DNA of 64,000 nt, from NCBI RefSeq assembly GCF_034314105.1, contig NZ_JAVIWJ010000001.1, forward strand, positions 3,039,501 through 3,103,500. Direction: 5' to 3'. Shown here piece after piece: positions 34,968-43,925 of this stretch. Origin of the DNA: Pseudomonas sp. AB6 (GTDB taxonomy: Bacteria > Pseudomonadota > Gammaproteobacteria > Pseudomonadales > Pseudomonadaceae). Numbering within the stretch: the first letter of the stretch is position 1; every line of letters starts with the position of its first letter. The translations under genes and the position numbers were made by a program. Under the pieces are notes generated by a model. That model was not told the DNA's origin and made no database searches. It was given only the letters and a program-made list of their open reading frames with translations.

Positions 34968-35198
34968 TTAAAACACCAGCTCGCCGTCCGCATCGACATC
35001 GACCAATCGCGCCAACTCTTCAGCAGCGGCATGGTCGGCGTCATGCGCGGTTTTGAACTTCTGATCACCAAGTACACGATGAAAACGTGGCGCACCCCCG
35101 GCATGGCGAGCTTTCACCGCAATCGCTGCGCTGTAACCACCGTCGCCCGGCATAACGGCAGACACCGCCTCGACGTCTTTAAATTCTTTACGTGCCAT
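34968..35198 (-). CDS. Small hypothetical protein
   Basis: 76 residues starting MARKEFKDVEAVSAVMPGDG, with GGGTGA about 8 bases upstream. An Ala/His/Asp-rich helix (KTAHDADHAAAEELARLVDVDADG) ends it. No signal peptide or membrane segment. It is convergent with the flavin reductase-like gene with only 6 bases between. A longer frame to 35255 is possible but lacks a good ribosome site. Family not recognised. Confidence 0.6.
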   Translation of the reverse strand: MARKEFKDVEAVSAVMPGDGGYSAAIAVKARHAGGAPRFHRVLGDQKFKTAHDADHAAAEELARLVDVDADGELVF

Positions 35199-35517
35199 GC
35201 AAATCACCCTGCCCAATTTATCGAATGCGGCGATTCTAAACAATTTTGCGAACAATGAATGAAACGCTAATCAACTGGCCAACTGCCGCAGGGGTGCCTG
35301 ATATTCAGTTTTTTTTGACTAGAAGAGACGTGCTTGAAGGTCTGAAAGTCCAGGATGCCGACAATTAATTGCTGAACCACTTCGGCAAAAACGTTCAGCG
35401 CCGCAGTTGCGAACCAAGCGGCCATCGCAATTCAGTCGAGAATACAGCCGCCAATTCCGTGCACCGACCTCCCGCGACCTGGCGCGGTAGCGCCAAAGCG
35501 TTTGATCGCACTTGCCT

Positions 35518-36573
35518 TCAAGCCGCCAGAACGCGACACGCTTCAGCGGGAATGGTGACTGAGACTGGGTGACCGATGGCGAGCCCGAAGCATTGGCTTG
35601 GGGTGCTCAAGGCCGTCAGCGAAACACCCGCGCACTCGACAGTGGTTTCGATAGTCGCGCCGATGTCGCGCACAAAAGTCACAGTGCCTAGTAATCGGTT
35701 ACCCGCTGTTGGCAATGGCGGTGACAATTGCAGGTCTTCAGGACGCACCAACATTTTGATCTGGGCGCCGACGGCGATGCTGCTGCTGATCGGTACGTCC
35801 AGCGCCTCACCAGTAGGAAGGCCGACCCGACCTTCACCCAACGCAGTGGCCAGAAAAATATTTCCAGAACCTATAAAGTCGGCGACAAATTCATTGGCCG
35901 GGTTGCGATAGATCTCAATCGGCGTACCTACCTGCTGCACCCGGTTTTGCCCCAACACGACCACGATATCGGCCATGGTCATGGCTTCGCGTTGGTCGTG
36001 GGTTACCAGAATCGTGGTGATATTGAGCCGTTGTTGCAGTTGCCGAATTTCTACTTGCATCGACTCGCGCAGCTTGGCGTCGAGCGCCGACAGAGGCTCA
36101 TCGAGCAACAGCAGCTTTGGGTGCGACGCAATCGCCCGAGCAATGGCTACCCGCTGGCGCTGTCCGCCGGAGAGCTTCGCGACTGGGCGGTCGATCATCG
36201 CCTGCAATTGAATCAGCTCCAGCAGTTCCTTTACCCGGCCCTGTTGGTCCGCTTTGTTCACACCGCGCAGTTTCAGCGGATAGGCGATGTTTTCACCGAC
36301 CGTCATGTGCGGAAACAGCGCCAGTGATTGGAAGACCATGCCGAAATTGCGTTGGTGCGCTGGGGTGTGGCTGACGTCTTCGCCGTCGAGACGAATCTCG
36401 CCGCTGGTTAAGGTTTCCAGACCGGCGATCATCCGCAGCAAAGTGGTTTTGCCACAGCCAGACGGGCCGAGAAAACATACCAACTTGCCCTCTGGCAAGT
36501 GCAGATTGACGTCGGTCACCGCGCAAGCCGAGCCGTAATATTTCTCGACGTTTTCCAGAATCAATCCGGTCAT
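35518..36573 (-). CDS. Polyamine-type ABC transporter ATP-binding protein
   Basis: 351 residues of the PotA/PotG class. Walker A is GPSGCGKTT near residue 37, the signature is KLSGGQRQRVAIARA, and Walker B is LLLLDEPLSALDA. A C-terminal TOBE domain (about 240-351) includes MLVRPEDLQL. It is the last gene of a minus-strand transporter operon: binding protein, permease, permease, ATPase. The substrate is probably a polyamine, an amino acid or a guanidino compound given the catabolic genes upstream. 20 bases separate it from the preceding permease. Confidence 0.9.
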   Translation of the reverse strand: MTGLILENVEKYYGSACAVTDVNLHLPEGKLVCFLGPSGCGKTTLLRMIAGLETLTSGEIRLDGEDVSHTPAHQRNFGMVFQSLALFPHMTVGENIAYPLKLRGVNKADQQGRVKELLELIQLQAMIDRPVAKLSGGQRQRVAIARAIASHPKLLLLDEPLSALDAKLRESMQVEIRQLQQRLNITTILVTHDQREAMTMADIVVVLGQNRVQQVGTPIEIYRNPANEFVADFIGSGNIFLATALGEGRVGLPTGEALDVPISSSIAVGAQIKMLVRPEDLQLSPPLPTAGNRLLGTVTFVRDIGATIETTVECAGVSLTALSTPSQCFGLAIGHPVSVTIPAEACRVLAA

Positions 36574-36593
36574 TTATGTAAGCCTCAAAAAAA

Positions 36594-37451
36594 CTAAAAC
36601 GAAACGCCACCTTCACCAACCAGCTTCTCCAGCGCCCAAATCAGGACGAAGTCGATCAGCACGATCAGTACGGCAAACGAGAATACGGTGGGGTCCAGCG
36701 ATGAGACCGTACGGCTGTACATCCAGATCGGTACGGTCATGACGTCGATGTTGTAGAGAAAGTAGGTCACAGTGAATTCGTTGAAGGAGACGATAAACGC
36801 CAGCAACATTCCGGCAAGAATCCCGGATTTCATCAATGGAACCACTACATCGAAGATAGCTCGCAACGGTGAAGCACCGAGCATTTGCGCTGCCTCTTCC
36901 ACCTCGCTGCCAATCGACATCATCGCCGCGGTGCAGTTTTTCACCACGAATGGCAGCGCCAGGATCACGTGAGCAATCACCAGGCGCGAAGTGTTTATCT
37001 GGAACGGCAAGCTGTCGAAAATCAGCAGCAGTGCCAAGCCCAGCACCACCATCGGGAACACCAATGGCAACGACATCAGTTGTAGCGCTATGCCTTTGCC
37101 ACGAAATTCGCAGCGGGTCAGTGCATAGGAAGCCGGCACCGCCACGGCGGTAGCCAGAATCATGGTCAAGCAAGCGACCCATAGGCTCGTGGCCATGGCT
37201 TTGCCGAGGCTCAGGACATCACTGGCATCGGGAGATACGAACGTCTGCCAAGCCGCTTTGTACCATTGCAGGCTGTAGCTGCTGGGCGGAAAATCGAGGT
37301 TGGATGCGCCACTGAACGACATGACAATCATGGTCAGGATCGGCAGTACCGCCAGCAAAAGAATCAAGCCAGAGAGCAAGCCCGCAAAGCGCCCGGTATC
37401 ACCGGGCAATACCGGCTGGAAGCGAAAACGAGCTTTTGAAGAACGGCTCAT
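36594..37451 (-). CDS. Polyamine-type ABC transporter permease (PotC-like)
   Basis: 285 residues with six membrane helices. The N-terminal helix is LLSGLILLLAVLPILTMIVM. The EAA loop reads EVEEAAQMLGASPLRAIFDVVVPLMKSGI in pieces typical of PotC. A conserved LAFIVSFNEFTVTYFL follows. It overlaps the other permease gene by 4 bases (ATGA), so both are made together and would form a heterodimeric channel. Substrate as for the whole cluster. Confidence 0.88.
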   Translation of the reverse strand: MSRSSKARFRFQPVLPGDTGRFAGLLSGLILLLAVLPILTMIVMSFSGASNLDFPPSSYSLQWYKAAWQTFVSPDASDVLSLGKAMATSLWVACLTMILATAVAVPASYALTRCEFRGKGIALQLMSLPLVFPMVVLGLALLLIFDSLPFQINTSRLVIAHVILALPFVVKNCTAAMMSIGSEVEEAAQMLGASPLRAIFDVVVPLMKSGILAGMLLAFIVSFNEFTVTYFLYNIDVMTVPIWMYSRTVSSLDPTVFSFAVLIVLIDFVLIWALEKLVGEGGVSF

Positions 37452-38356
37452 TGCGAGGCCTCCAACAGACGACGGCGACGACCCGCAAAATATTCGGAAA
37501 GGGTCATGATCGCCAGCGTGGTGACGATCAAAACCACACCTGCTGCCGAGGCGGCGGGCCAGTTCATCAGCGGTGCGATTTGGTCGTGGACCATCACCGC
37601 CAACATCGGTACTCGCCTGCCGCCAAGCAACAACGGTACGACAAAGCTACTGGCGTTGTAGGCGAAAACCAAAGTGGCGCCAGTGATAATTCCCGGCAAA
37701 CTCATCGGCAATATCACTTGGCGAAACACTTGAAAGCGGCTGGCGCCTAGGGTTGCGGCAGCCTCTTCATAGCTGCGAGAAACGCCACGCATGGCGCTGG
37801 CGATTGGCAGTACAGCGAGTGGAAAAGCCGTTTGCACCAAGCCCATCAGCACACCGTTTTGGTTATACAGCAGCATTACCGGACGGGTAATGACGCCGAG
37901 GCCGATCAAGGATTTGTTGAGCATTCCGCCCGGCCCGAGAATCACCAACCAGCCATAACTTTGCAGCAGTAGGTTGACCAGTAACGGCAGCAGGACAGCC
38001 GCCAGAAATACTCGGCGCAAGAACGGCGATTGCAGGCGCGACATGGTGTAGCCCACCGGAATCGCCAGCACCACCGCGATGGCGGCACTGAACAACGCCA
38101 GTCGCAAGGTCAGCAGCAGTGATTTCAAGTAATAGGGCTCAGCCAATTGCGCGTAGCTGGCAAGGCTGAAACCGGTCCATTCCGCGCCTTTGGTTCCCAC
38201 GCTCATGCGCAACACTAACAAGCTCGCTGCGATCAGTACGGCGAGGAACAGCATCGACGGCGTGAGAAAAAGCCAAGCGCGTAGCGTGGTAGAAATCGGT
38301 TTGGCACCGTGCCGCGAAGGCGTAGTAACCGCGCGGATCGAAGGGTGGTTTTGCAT
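37448..38356 (-). CDS. Polyamine-type ABC transporter permease (PotB-like)
   Basis: 302 residues with a short cytoplasmic N-terminus and six membrane helices (LFLTPSMLFLAVLIAASLLV first). The EAA loop is SYEEAAATLGASRFQVFRQV. It is upstream partner of the PotC-like permease in the same operon. The 80-base gap between it and the binding-protein gene contains a REP-like palindrome. Confidence 0.88.
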   Translation of the reverse strand: MQNHPSIRAVTTPSRHGAKPISTTLRAWLFLTPSMLFLAVLIAASLLVLRMSVGTKGAEWTGFSLASYAQLAEPYYLKSLLLTLRLALFSAAIAVVLAIPVGYTMSRLQSPFLRRVFLAAVLLPLLVNLLLQSYGWLVILGPGGMLNKSLIGLGVITRPVMLLYNQNGVLMGLVQTAFPLAVLPIASAMRGVSRSYEEAAATLGASRFQVFRQVILPMSLPGIITGATLVFAYNASSFVVPLLLGGRRVPMLAVMVHDQIAPLMNWPAASAAGVVLIVTTLAIMTLSEYFAGRRRRLLEASQ

Positions 38357-38399
38357 AGCAATAATCTCGTGTGAGATGGATTACAGCAGCGATACCGCC

Positions 38400-38429
38400 A
38401 TCGCGAGCAAGCCTGCGCCTGTTCGCGAT
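38400..38429. repeat. REP-like palindrome between transporter genes
   Basis: ATCGCGA (38400-38406) and TCGCGAT (38423-38429) flank GCAAGCCTGCGCCTGT. The left half resembles the Pseudomonas REP core ATCGCGAGCAAGCTCGC with some drift. Located in the operon gap between binding protein and permease, where it may adjust expression of the two parts. Confidence 0.45.
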
Positions 38430-38436
38430 GAGCACA

Positions 38437-39540
38437 TCAGGAAGAGAAAATCTCGGTGTAACGACGAATCCACTGGTCATGCACCGTCGCCAGAAAGGCG
38501 TTGTCGTGCATGATCGCTTTGTCGGCGATTTGTTCCGGGGTGAGGATGTATGGGCTCTTGCGCGCTTCAGCCGAGATGACGGCCTTGGCGTTGACCGGGC
38601 CATTGTAGATGTCTTCAGTCATCTTGCCCTGCACCACTGGGTCCAGAGAATGGTTGATAAAGGCGTATGCCAAGTCAGTATCGCCTGGACGGTTTTTCGG
38701 CATAACGGTCTGCATCAAGTCAGTGTAAAAGCCTTCTTTCATGCCGAACGTAGCGCCCAAGCCGTAGGCAGGATCGCGAAGTTGTTTCGGAAAAAAAGCA
38801 GGGGCATACAAGCCACCCATGTCCAGCGAACCGGTGCGGAACAATTCGGCGATCTGGTTAGGGTTCTCGCCAAGGGTCACTACACGGTCTTTAAGTTCGG
38901 CGAGCTTTTTGAAACCCGGCTCAACGTTGTGCTCGTCACCACCGGCCAATTTGGCGGCGATGATGATCAGGTCCATGGCCTCGGTCCAGTTGGGCGGCGG
39001 CAGAAAAATACTTGGTGCCAGATCCTTGTCCCACAGCGCAGCGTAGCTATCGGGGGCTTCTTTCACGGTGCGGGTGCTGTAAATCAGGCTGTTGCACCAG
39101 AGCAAGTAGCCGATGCCATGACCATTGGCGCCGGTGCGGTATTTCTCCGGGACGTCGACGATGTTGGGAATACGGTTAAGGTCTGGTTTTTCCAGCAGAC
39201 CGGCGGCGGCCAAGCCTTCTGCGCCCACGCCCGCCAAGGTGATGATGTCGTATTGCGGGCGATCCCCACCGGCTTTGAGTTTGGCAACCATCTCTGAGGT
39301 GCTGCCGGTTCGGTCAGCGATGACCTTGGCGCCGGTTTTAGCTTCGAAGGTCGCTGCTATGTTGCGCAACGCTGCCAACCCGGTGTCATCGGACCACGTC
39401 AGTAAGCGCAAGGTTTTGCCTTGAAACTGGTTTTCGCTGGCGCTCGCCCGGATAAACGGCATGGACATCGCTGCGGCGGCAACCGATGCAACACCCACCG
39501 TCTTGATGAATTGCCTTCTGTTCAGATCATGCTCGCCCAT
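38437..39540 (-). CDS. ABC transporter substrate-binding protein, PotD/PotF-like, Tat-exported
   Basis: 367 residues. The N-terminus carries a twin-arginine signal: NRRQFIKTVG followed by a weakly hydrophobic Ala-rich stretch to about residue 33. The mature protein begins QGKTLRLLTWSDD and shows the spermidine/putrescine-binding-protein fold (KTGAKVIADRTGSTSEM, PYILTPEQIADK). Tat export suggests folding or assembly before transport. It is the first transporter gene, 220 bases downstream of the aldehyde dehydrogenase gene on the same strand. The ligand is not known; a cationic amine or guanidino acid would fit. Confidence 0.85.
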   Translation of the reverse strand: MGEHDLNRRQFIKTVGVASVAAAAMSMPFIRASASENQFQGKTLRLLTWSDDTGLAALRNIAATFEAKTGAKVIADRTGSTSEMVAKLKAGGDRPQYDIITLAGVGAEGLAAAGLLEKPDLNRIPNIVDVPEKYRTGANGHGIGYLLWCNSLIYSTRTVKEAPDSYAALWDKDLAPSIFLPPPNWTEAMDLIIIAAKLAGGDEHNVEPGFKKLAELKDRVVTLGENPNQIAELFRTGSLDMGGLYAPAFFPKQLRDPAYGLGATFGMKEGFYTDLMQTVMPKNRPGDTDLAYAFINHSLDPVVQGKMTEDIYNGPVNAKAVISAEARKSPYILTPEQIADKAIMHDNAFLATVHDQWIRRYTEIFSS

Positions 39541-39713
39541 GACGGACTCCGTTGCTTTCTTAAGTGAGGTGATCGCGTCTTCGCCCCAGGCTGAGTGCGC
39601 GCGCCCGATCAGCTACAGCACCCGTAAATCGAGGGTTTAGCTGAGTTGACGGGGTCATCCTGAGGCGACGAGAAAGAGGCAACAATCGAAAGTTTGTCAT
39701 CGAAGCCATGTGT

Positions 39714-39746
39714 CAAACGCATGCCTCGAAAGAAGGCATGCGTTTG
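39714..39746 (-). terminator. 13-bp perfect hairpin after the aldehyde dehydrogenase gene
   Basis: CAAACGCATGCCT (39714-39726) and AGGCATGCGTTTG (39734-39746) pair perfectly around a 7-base loop. On the minus strand it follows the dehydrogenase stop by 14 bases. There is no T-run, so it may stabilise mRNA or attenuate rather than fully stop transcription into the transporter genes. Confidence 0.65.
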
Positions 39747-39760
39747 CTGTTATCGAGCTT

Positions 39761-41203
39761 CTAGACGCTTCTGATGATGTGTTTTATTTCCTGGAAAGCG
39801 TGCAACCCCCATGGCCCCAGCTCACGTCCGATACTGCTGTGTTTGTAACCGCCCCACGCCGTTTGGGGGAAGATTACCTGGGGCGCGTTTATCCACACCA
39901 GCCCCGCCTGCAGGGCGTTTGCGACTCGATTGGCAGTCTCGATATTGCGGCTGACGACACTGGCCACCAAGCCAAATTCGCTGTCGTTGGCCAACGCAAT
40001 AGCCTCGGTTTCGGTAGTGAAGCTACGCACGCACAGCACCGGGCCAAAAATCTCTTCGCGCCACAATGCACTGTCCAAGGGCACACCCGTGAACAGCGTC
40101 GGCCGCAAAAAATATCCGCGAGGCAATTTCGCAGGCCTTTCGCCGCCGCATACCAGCTGCGCACCGTCACTGATAGCCGCCGCGATATGGCTAAGCACTC
40201 GCTGGTATTGCACCTGATTAACCAACGCGCCCATTTCGACGTCAGGGTCAAAGGGGTCAGCAACATGAATAGCGTTGGCACGCGCTTTGAGTTTTTCCAG
40301 GAATACGTCAGCCAATTCCTCGGCGACCAATACCCGGCTGGTGGCCGAGCACATCTGCCCGGCGTTGAAAAATCCGCCGCCACTAGCGAGCTCGACGGCC
40401 AACTCAACATCGGCATCTGCCAGCACCAACAACGAGGATTTGCCACCCAATTCCAGACTGACGCCCTTCACTGTTTCAGCGGCGCGCTGCATCACCTGAA
40501 CGCCCACCGCGTTGCTGCCGGTGAAGGAGATTTTCGCAACGCCAGGATGCGCCGCCAAGGGCGCCCCGACCCCAAGCCCGGTGCCACAGACCAAGTTGAA
40601 GACACCCGCAGGTAAGCCGCATTGAGCGATGATATCGGCCAGCTCCAGCTCTGGCAGCGGCGTGACTTCCGACGGTTTCAATACCACGCAACATCCGGCC
40701 GCCAAGGCCGGGGCTAGCTTCCATGCAGTGGTGACCATCGGAAAATTCCAGGGCACGATCAACGCCACAACGCCGCACGCTTCATGACGCAAGCGCGCTG
40801 AAAAGTCGTTGCTGGGCAACGGCACGGCGCTGTCTTGATCTGCGTCCAGCGCGTCGGCAAGAACGGCGTAATACTCGAAGGTCGCGATCACGTCATCGAC
40901 ATCAATGGCCGCCTCGAATAATGGTTTGCCGTTGTTGAGCGATTGCAGTTGGATCAAGCGCCCGCGGCGTTCTTGCACCCCGCTGACGATCTTGCGCAAC
41001 ACCGCGCCACGAACGGCCCCGGAGGTTTGCGACCAGACCGGAAACGCCGATTGCGCCGCCTGCACGGCGTGTTCAACCGACGTTTCATCACCGCCGGCTA
41101 CGATAGCCAAAGGCACTTCCGTGGCCGGATTGATCACTGAGAGCATTTCGCTGCCAGACAACCAGTGTCCATTTATGTAAAGACCGTGTTGGGCGCTCAG
41201 CAT
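39761..41203 (-). CDS. NAD(P)-dependent aldehyde dehydrogenase (aminoaldehyde/betaine-aldehyde type)
   Basis: 480 residues. The ALDH motifs are PWNFPM near residue 150, the catalytic Glu in SLELGGKS and the catalytic Cys in NAGQMCSATSR. The ending ASVVSRN ... GGYKHSSIGRELG resembles betaine- and omega-aminoaldehyde dehydrogenases. The start at 41203 shares ATGCTGA with the decarboxylase stop, a 7-base overlap that implies coupled translation. Its neighbour makes an aldehyde by decarboxylating a 2-oxoacid, so this enzyme would oxidise that aldehyde to the acid, for example 4-guanidinobutyraldehyde to 4-guanidinobutyrate. The specific substrate is inference. Confidence 0.82.
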   Translation of the reverse strand: MLSAQHGLYINGHWLSGSEMLSVINPATEVPLAIVAGGDETSVEHAVQAAQSAFPVWSQTSGAVRGAVLRKIVSGVQERRGRLIQLQSLNNGKPLFEAAIDVDDVIATFEYYAVLADALDADQDSAVPLPSNDFSARLRHEACGVVALIVPWNFPMVTTAWKLAPALAAGCCVVLKPSEVTPLPELELADIIAQCGLPAGVFNLVCGTGLGVGAPLAAHPGVAKISFTGSNAVGVQVMQRAAETVKGVSLELGGKSSLLVLADADVELAVELASGGGFFNAGQMCSATSRVLVAEELADVFLEKLKARANAIHVADPFDPDVEMGALVNQVQYQRVLSHIAAAISDGAQLVCGGERPAKLPRGYFLRPTLFTGVPLDSALWREEIFGPVLCVRSFTTETEAIALANDSEFGLVASVVSRNIETANRVANALQAGLVWINAPQVIFPQTAWGGYKHSSIGRELGPWGLHAFQEIKHIIRSV

Positions 41204-42837
41204 GATTTCAACCCGTTCATCCACTGTGTCTGGTCGATTTCGATCAGGGTCGGACCTTGACGGTCATCCGCTGCACGCAAGGCCGCTTTCAGTTGTTCAA
41301 CACCAGAAACGGCTTGGGCAGCACAGCCCAACGCTTTGGCGACGGCGACAAAATCAGGGGTATAAATATCGACGCCCACCGGCTCAATGGCGCGATTGAT
41401 CATGTACTTTTTGATTTCTTCGTAGCCCTGGTTATTCCAAAGCAACACGATAATCGGCGTGCGCGCTTCGACGGCGCTGGCCAATTCGGCAAGGGTAAAT
41501 TGCAAACCGCCGTCGCCGATCAGGCACACCACTGCGCCCCGGTTGCTCGCGTCAGACCCACGGCCAAGCCACGCACCAATGGCGGCGGGCAAGGCGTAGC
41601 CGAGGGTGCCGTAGCCGGTCGATGAGTTGAACCAGCGCCGTGGTTGCTCAAGATTGAGCGTCAGGTTGCCGGTGTACACCGGCTGGGTGGAGTCGCCGAC
41701 AATTACCGCGTCCGGAAGAATATCGAGTAACGCTTGCAAAAAAAACGTCTGCCCGCGAGTGGCTTCGTCCCATGTCGCTTCAAGTGTTTCGCGCAACACG
41801 GCGCTGCGCTGCTGGCCCCAATCTGCACGGCGTGTGGCCAGTTCTGTGGCCGTCAGTCCGCTAAGCAACGCCTGCGTAGCGGTATCGGCATCAGCGACCA
41901 GCGCAACGTGCGGCCGATAATTGCGCACGGTTTGGTCGGGATCGATATCGATCCGCAACAACGTACCAGGAATTTCAAAACCTCCAGCGAAGGTGATGTC
42001 GTAGTCGGTTTCGGCCAGCTCAGTACCGATGGCCAGCACGACGTCGGCCTCGGCCACCAACGCCCGCGTGGCTACCAATGATTGGGTCGAGCCGATCAAT
42101 AACGGGTGACGCGAGGGCAGCATACCTTTGGCGTTGATAGTCAATGCGACTGGAGCATCCAGCAGCTCGGCGAGCTGTGTCAGTGCGCAGGCGGCGTCGA
42201 TAGCGCCACCGCCGGCCAGAATCAGCGGTCGTTTCGCGGCAGCCAGAAGGCCGACCATCTGTGCAACGGCAGCCGGGGCGGCACCGGCGCGGCTAATACT
42301 GACTGGTGGACTATTGAGCAGGTCGTCAGCGTTTTCCACCAATACATCAAGCGGAATCTCGATGTGCACCGGCCGCGGACGTCCGGCCTGAAACAACGCA
42401 AACGCCCGGGCCAATACCCCAGGCAATTCCGACGCCGACATTAACGTGTGGGAAAACGCGGCGACGCCAGCGACCAGGTTGCTCTGAGATGTCAGCTCAT
42501 GGAGCTTTCCGCGTCCTCCGCCCAACTGATTGCGCGATTGCACGCTTGAGATAACCAGCATCGGAATTGAGTCAGCATAGGCTTGGCCCATGGCCGTGGT
42601 GATGTTGGTCATGCCAGGGCCGGTGATGATGAAACACACACCGGGCTTACCGCTGGTGCGCGCATAACCATCGGCCATGAAGCCAGCGCCCTGTTCATGA
42701 CGCGGCGTGACATGGTTGATTGATGAGCCCGCGAGCCCACGGTACAACTCGACGGTATGCACACCGGGGATGCCGAAGACCTGCTCGACACCGTAGCCTT
42801 CGAGCAATTTGACCAATACTTCGCCGCACGTTGCCAT
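41197..42837 (-). CDS. ThDP-dependent decarboxylase, AruI-like (5-guanidino-2-oxopentanoate decarboxylase type)
   Basis: 546 residues with acetolactate-synthase architecture: Pyr domain (FGIPGVHTVELYRG, catalytic Glu in RHEQGAGFMADGYAR), central domain, and PP domain with GDGGLQFT ... WNNQGYEEI. The N-terminal part strongly resembles AruI of P. aeruginosa, which decarboxylates 5-guanidino-2-oxopentanoate in the arginine transaminase route. Clustering with an aminoaldehyde dehydrogenase and a cationic-substrate transporter supports a related 2-oxoacid decarboxylase. No aminotransferase is present nearby. The ATG at 42837, preceded by AAGGAAGG, begins the conserved domain; the frame is open to 42972 without a better start. 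Confidence 0.68.
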   Translation of the reverse strand: MATCGEVLVKLLEGYGVEQVFGIPGVHTVELYRGLAGSSINHVTPRHEQGAGFMADGYARTSGKPGVCFIITGPGMTNITTAMGQAYADSIPMLVISSVQSRNQLGGGRGKLHELTSQSNLVAGVAAFSHTLMSASELPGVLARAFALFQAGRPRPVHIEIPLDVLVENADDLLNSPPVSISRAGAAPAAVAQMVGLLAAAKRPLILAGGGAIDAACALTQLAELLDAPVALTINAKGMLPSRHPLLIGSTQSLVATRALVAEADVVLAIGTELAETDYDITFAGGFEIPGTLLRIDIDPDQTVRNYRPHVALVADADTATQALLSGLTATELATRRADWGQQRSAVLRETLEATWDEATRGQTFFLQALLDILPDAVIVGDSTQPVYTGNLTLNLEQPRRWFNSSTGYGTLGYALPAAIGAWLGRGSDASNRGAVVCLIGDGGLQFTLAELASAVEARTPIIVLLWNNQGYEEIKKYMINRAIEPVGVDIYTPDFVAVAKALGCAAQAVSGVEQLKAALRAADDRQGPTLIEIDQTQWMNGLKSC

Positions 42838-42960
42838 GTTTGTCCGCCTTCCTTCTGTTTGGAGCTGCAAAAACATCCCGACGCTTACGGCTGCGGGACA
42901 GGCTACAGATGAGCCGCAATTGGACCCGTGCGGCCATATCTGTGACAAGGCAAAAAATGT

Positions 42961-42973
42961 CATGCTAGGCATG
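42961..42973. promoter_or_regulatory. Palindrome CATGCTAGGCATG, possible LysR operator
   Basis: A perfect dyad of 5 bases each side of TAG, in the 146-base divergent region between the decarboxylase operon and the LysR gene. It ends 10 bases before the LysR ATG at 42984, close for an operator, so it could autoregulate the regulator. Confidence 0.4.
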
Positions 42974-42983
42974 TCCTCACTTC

Positions 42984-43886
42984 ATGCCTGAGCGCCAAAT
43001 GAAACGCCTTCCTCCCCTGCCTGCCCTGCATACCTTCCTGGTTACGGCCCAGTGTTGCAATTTCACGCGGGCCGCCGAACTGCTGCACATCACCCAAGGC
43101 GCGGTGAGTCGGCAGATTTCCGGGCTGGAAAGTCATTTGGGCTATGCACTGTTTCAGCGTCAAGCGAGAGGGTTGAGCCTGACGACTCAAGGAAGCGACT
43201 TGTTCCCACGAATTCAGAAGGTGTTTTCGTTGATCGACGAAGCCGTAGAACAAGTCGGTGCGAAACGCGAAACCTTAAGACTGAAGGCACCGACCTGCAT
43301 GATGCGCTGGTTGTTGCCACGCTTATTGCAGTGGCAAAAAGAGCGCCCAGAGGTGCCGGTGGAATTGACCACGACTATTCAGCATGCGGTGGATTTTCGC
43401 CGAGAGGAGTTTGATGCCGCCGTGGTGTACGGCGCCCCCCCGGCCAATTCGGTGGTGGCGCATCACCTGTTCGACGAGCAACTGACGCCGGTATGTTCGC
43501 AACAATTATTGAGCGGGCTGATCCCGCTCAATACATTGGCCGATCTGGAGCAGCACATGTTGCTGCATCCGACCCGTGATCAGCGCGATTGGGAAACCTG
43601 GCTCAAGGCCGCCGGCACCACGGTGAATAACATCGCAAAGGGCCAGCACTTTGACACGCTTGACCTGGCTATGTCGGTGGCGTCCCAAGGCACTGGCGTG
43701 GCCATTGGCGACTGGGCATTGATCGGCGAAGACCTCAGCGCTGGTCGGCTGGTAATGCCTTTCGACCTTAAGGTGCGAACCGGCGCTGCGTATTACTTGG
43801 TCTATCCGGATCGCTCTGCCCCTTCACCACAGCTGCGCGAACTGATCGACTGGTTGCTGACTCAAGCGGCTGAGCGGAGCGATTAA
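42984..43886 (+). CDS. LysR-family transcriptional regulator (GcvA-like)
   Basis: 300 residues (295 if the ATG at 42999 is used). The winged HTH is clear: LPALHTFLVTAQCCNFTRAA, then ELLHITQGAVSRQISGLE. The effector domain contains MMRWLLPRLLQWQKERPEV and EFDAAVVYG, typical of the GcvA/AmpR branch. It diverges from the decarboxylase/dehydrogenase/transporter genes and is the obvious candidate to control them, with the 2-oxoacid or the transported compound as inducer. Neither start has a strong ribosome site. Confidence 0.85.
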   Translation: MPERQMKRLPPLPALHTFLVTAQCCNFTRAAELLHITQGAVSRQISGLESHLGYALFQRQARGLSLTTQGSDLFPRIQKVFSLIDEAVEQVGAKRETLRLKAPTCMMRWLLPRLLQWQKERPEVPVELTTTIQHAVDFRREEFDAAVVYGAPPANSVVAHHLFDEQLTPVCSQQLLSGLIPLNTLADLEQHMLLHPTRDQRDWETWLKAAGTTVNNIAKGQHFDTLDLAMSVASQGTGVAIGDWALIGEDLSAGRLVMPFDLKVRTGAAYYLVYPDRSAPSPQLRELIDWLLTQAAERSD

Positions 43887-43925
43887 TACGCCTCGCTAAC
43901 ACGTTGGGTCCGACCGCAAACCGCG

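Noticed and set aside
38371..39297. 308-residue plus-strand ORF
   Set aside because: Antisense to the Tat-exported binding-protein gene; no ribosome site or family features.
39710..40615. 301-residue plus-strand ORF
   Set aside because: Antisense to the aldehyde dehydrogenase gene, whose motifs are unmistakable; high GC produces long shadow frames.
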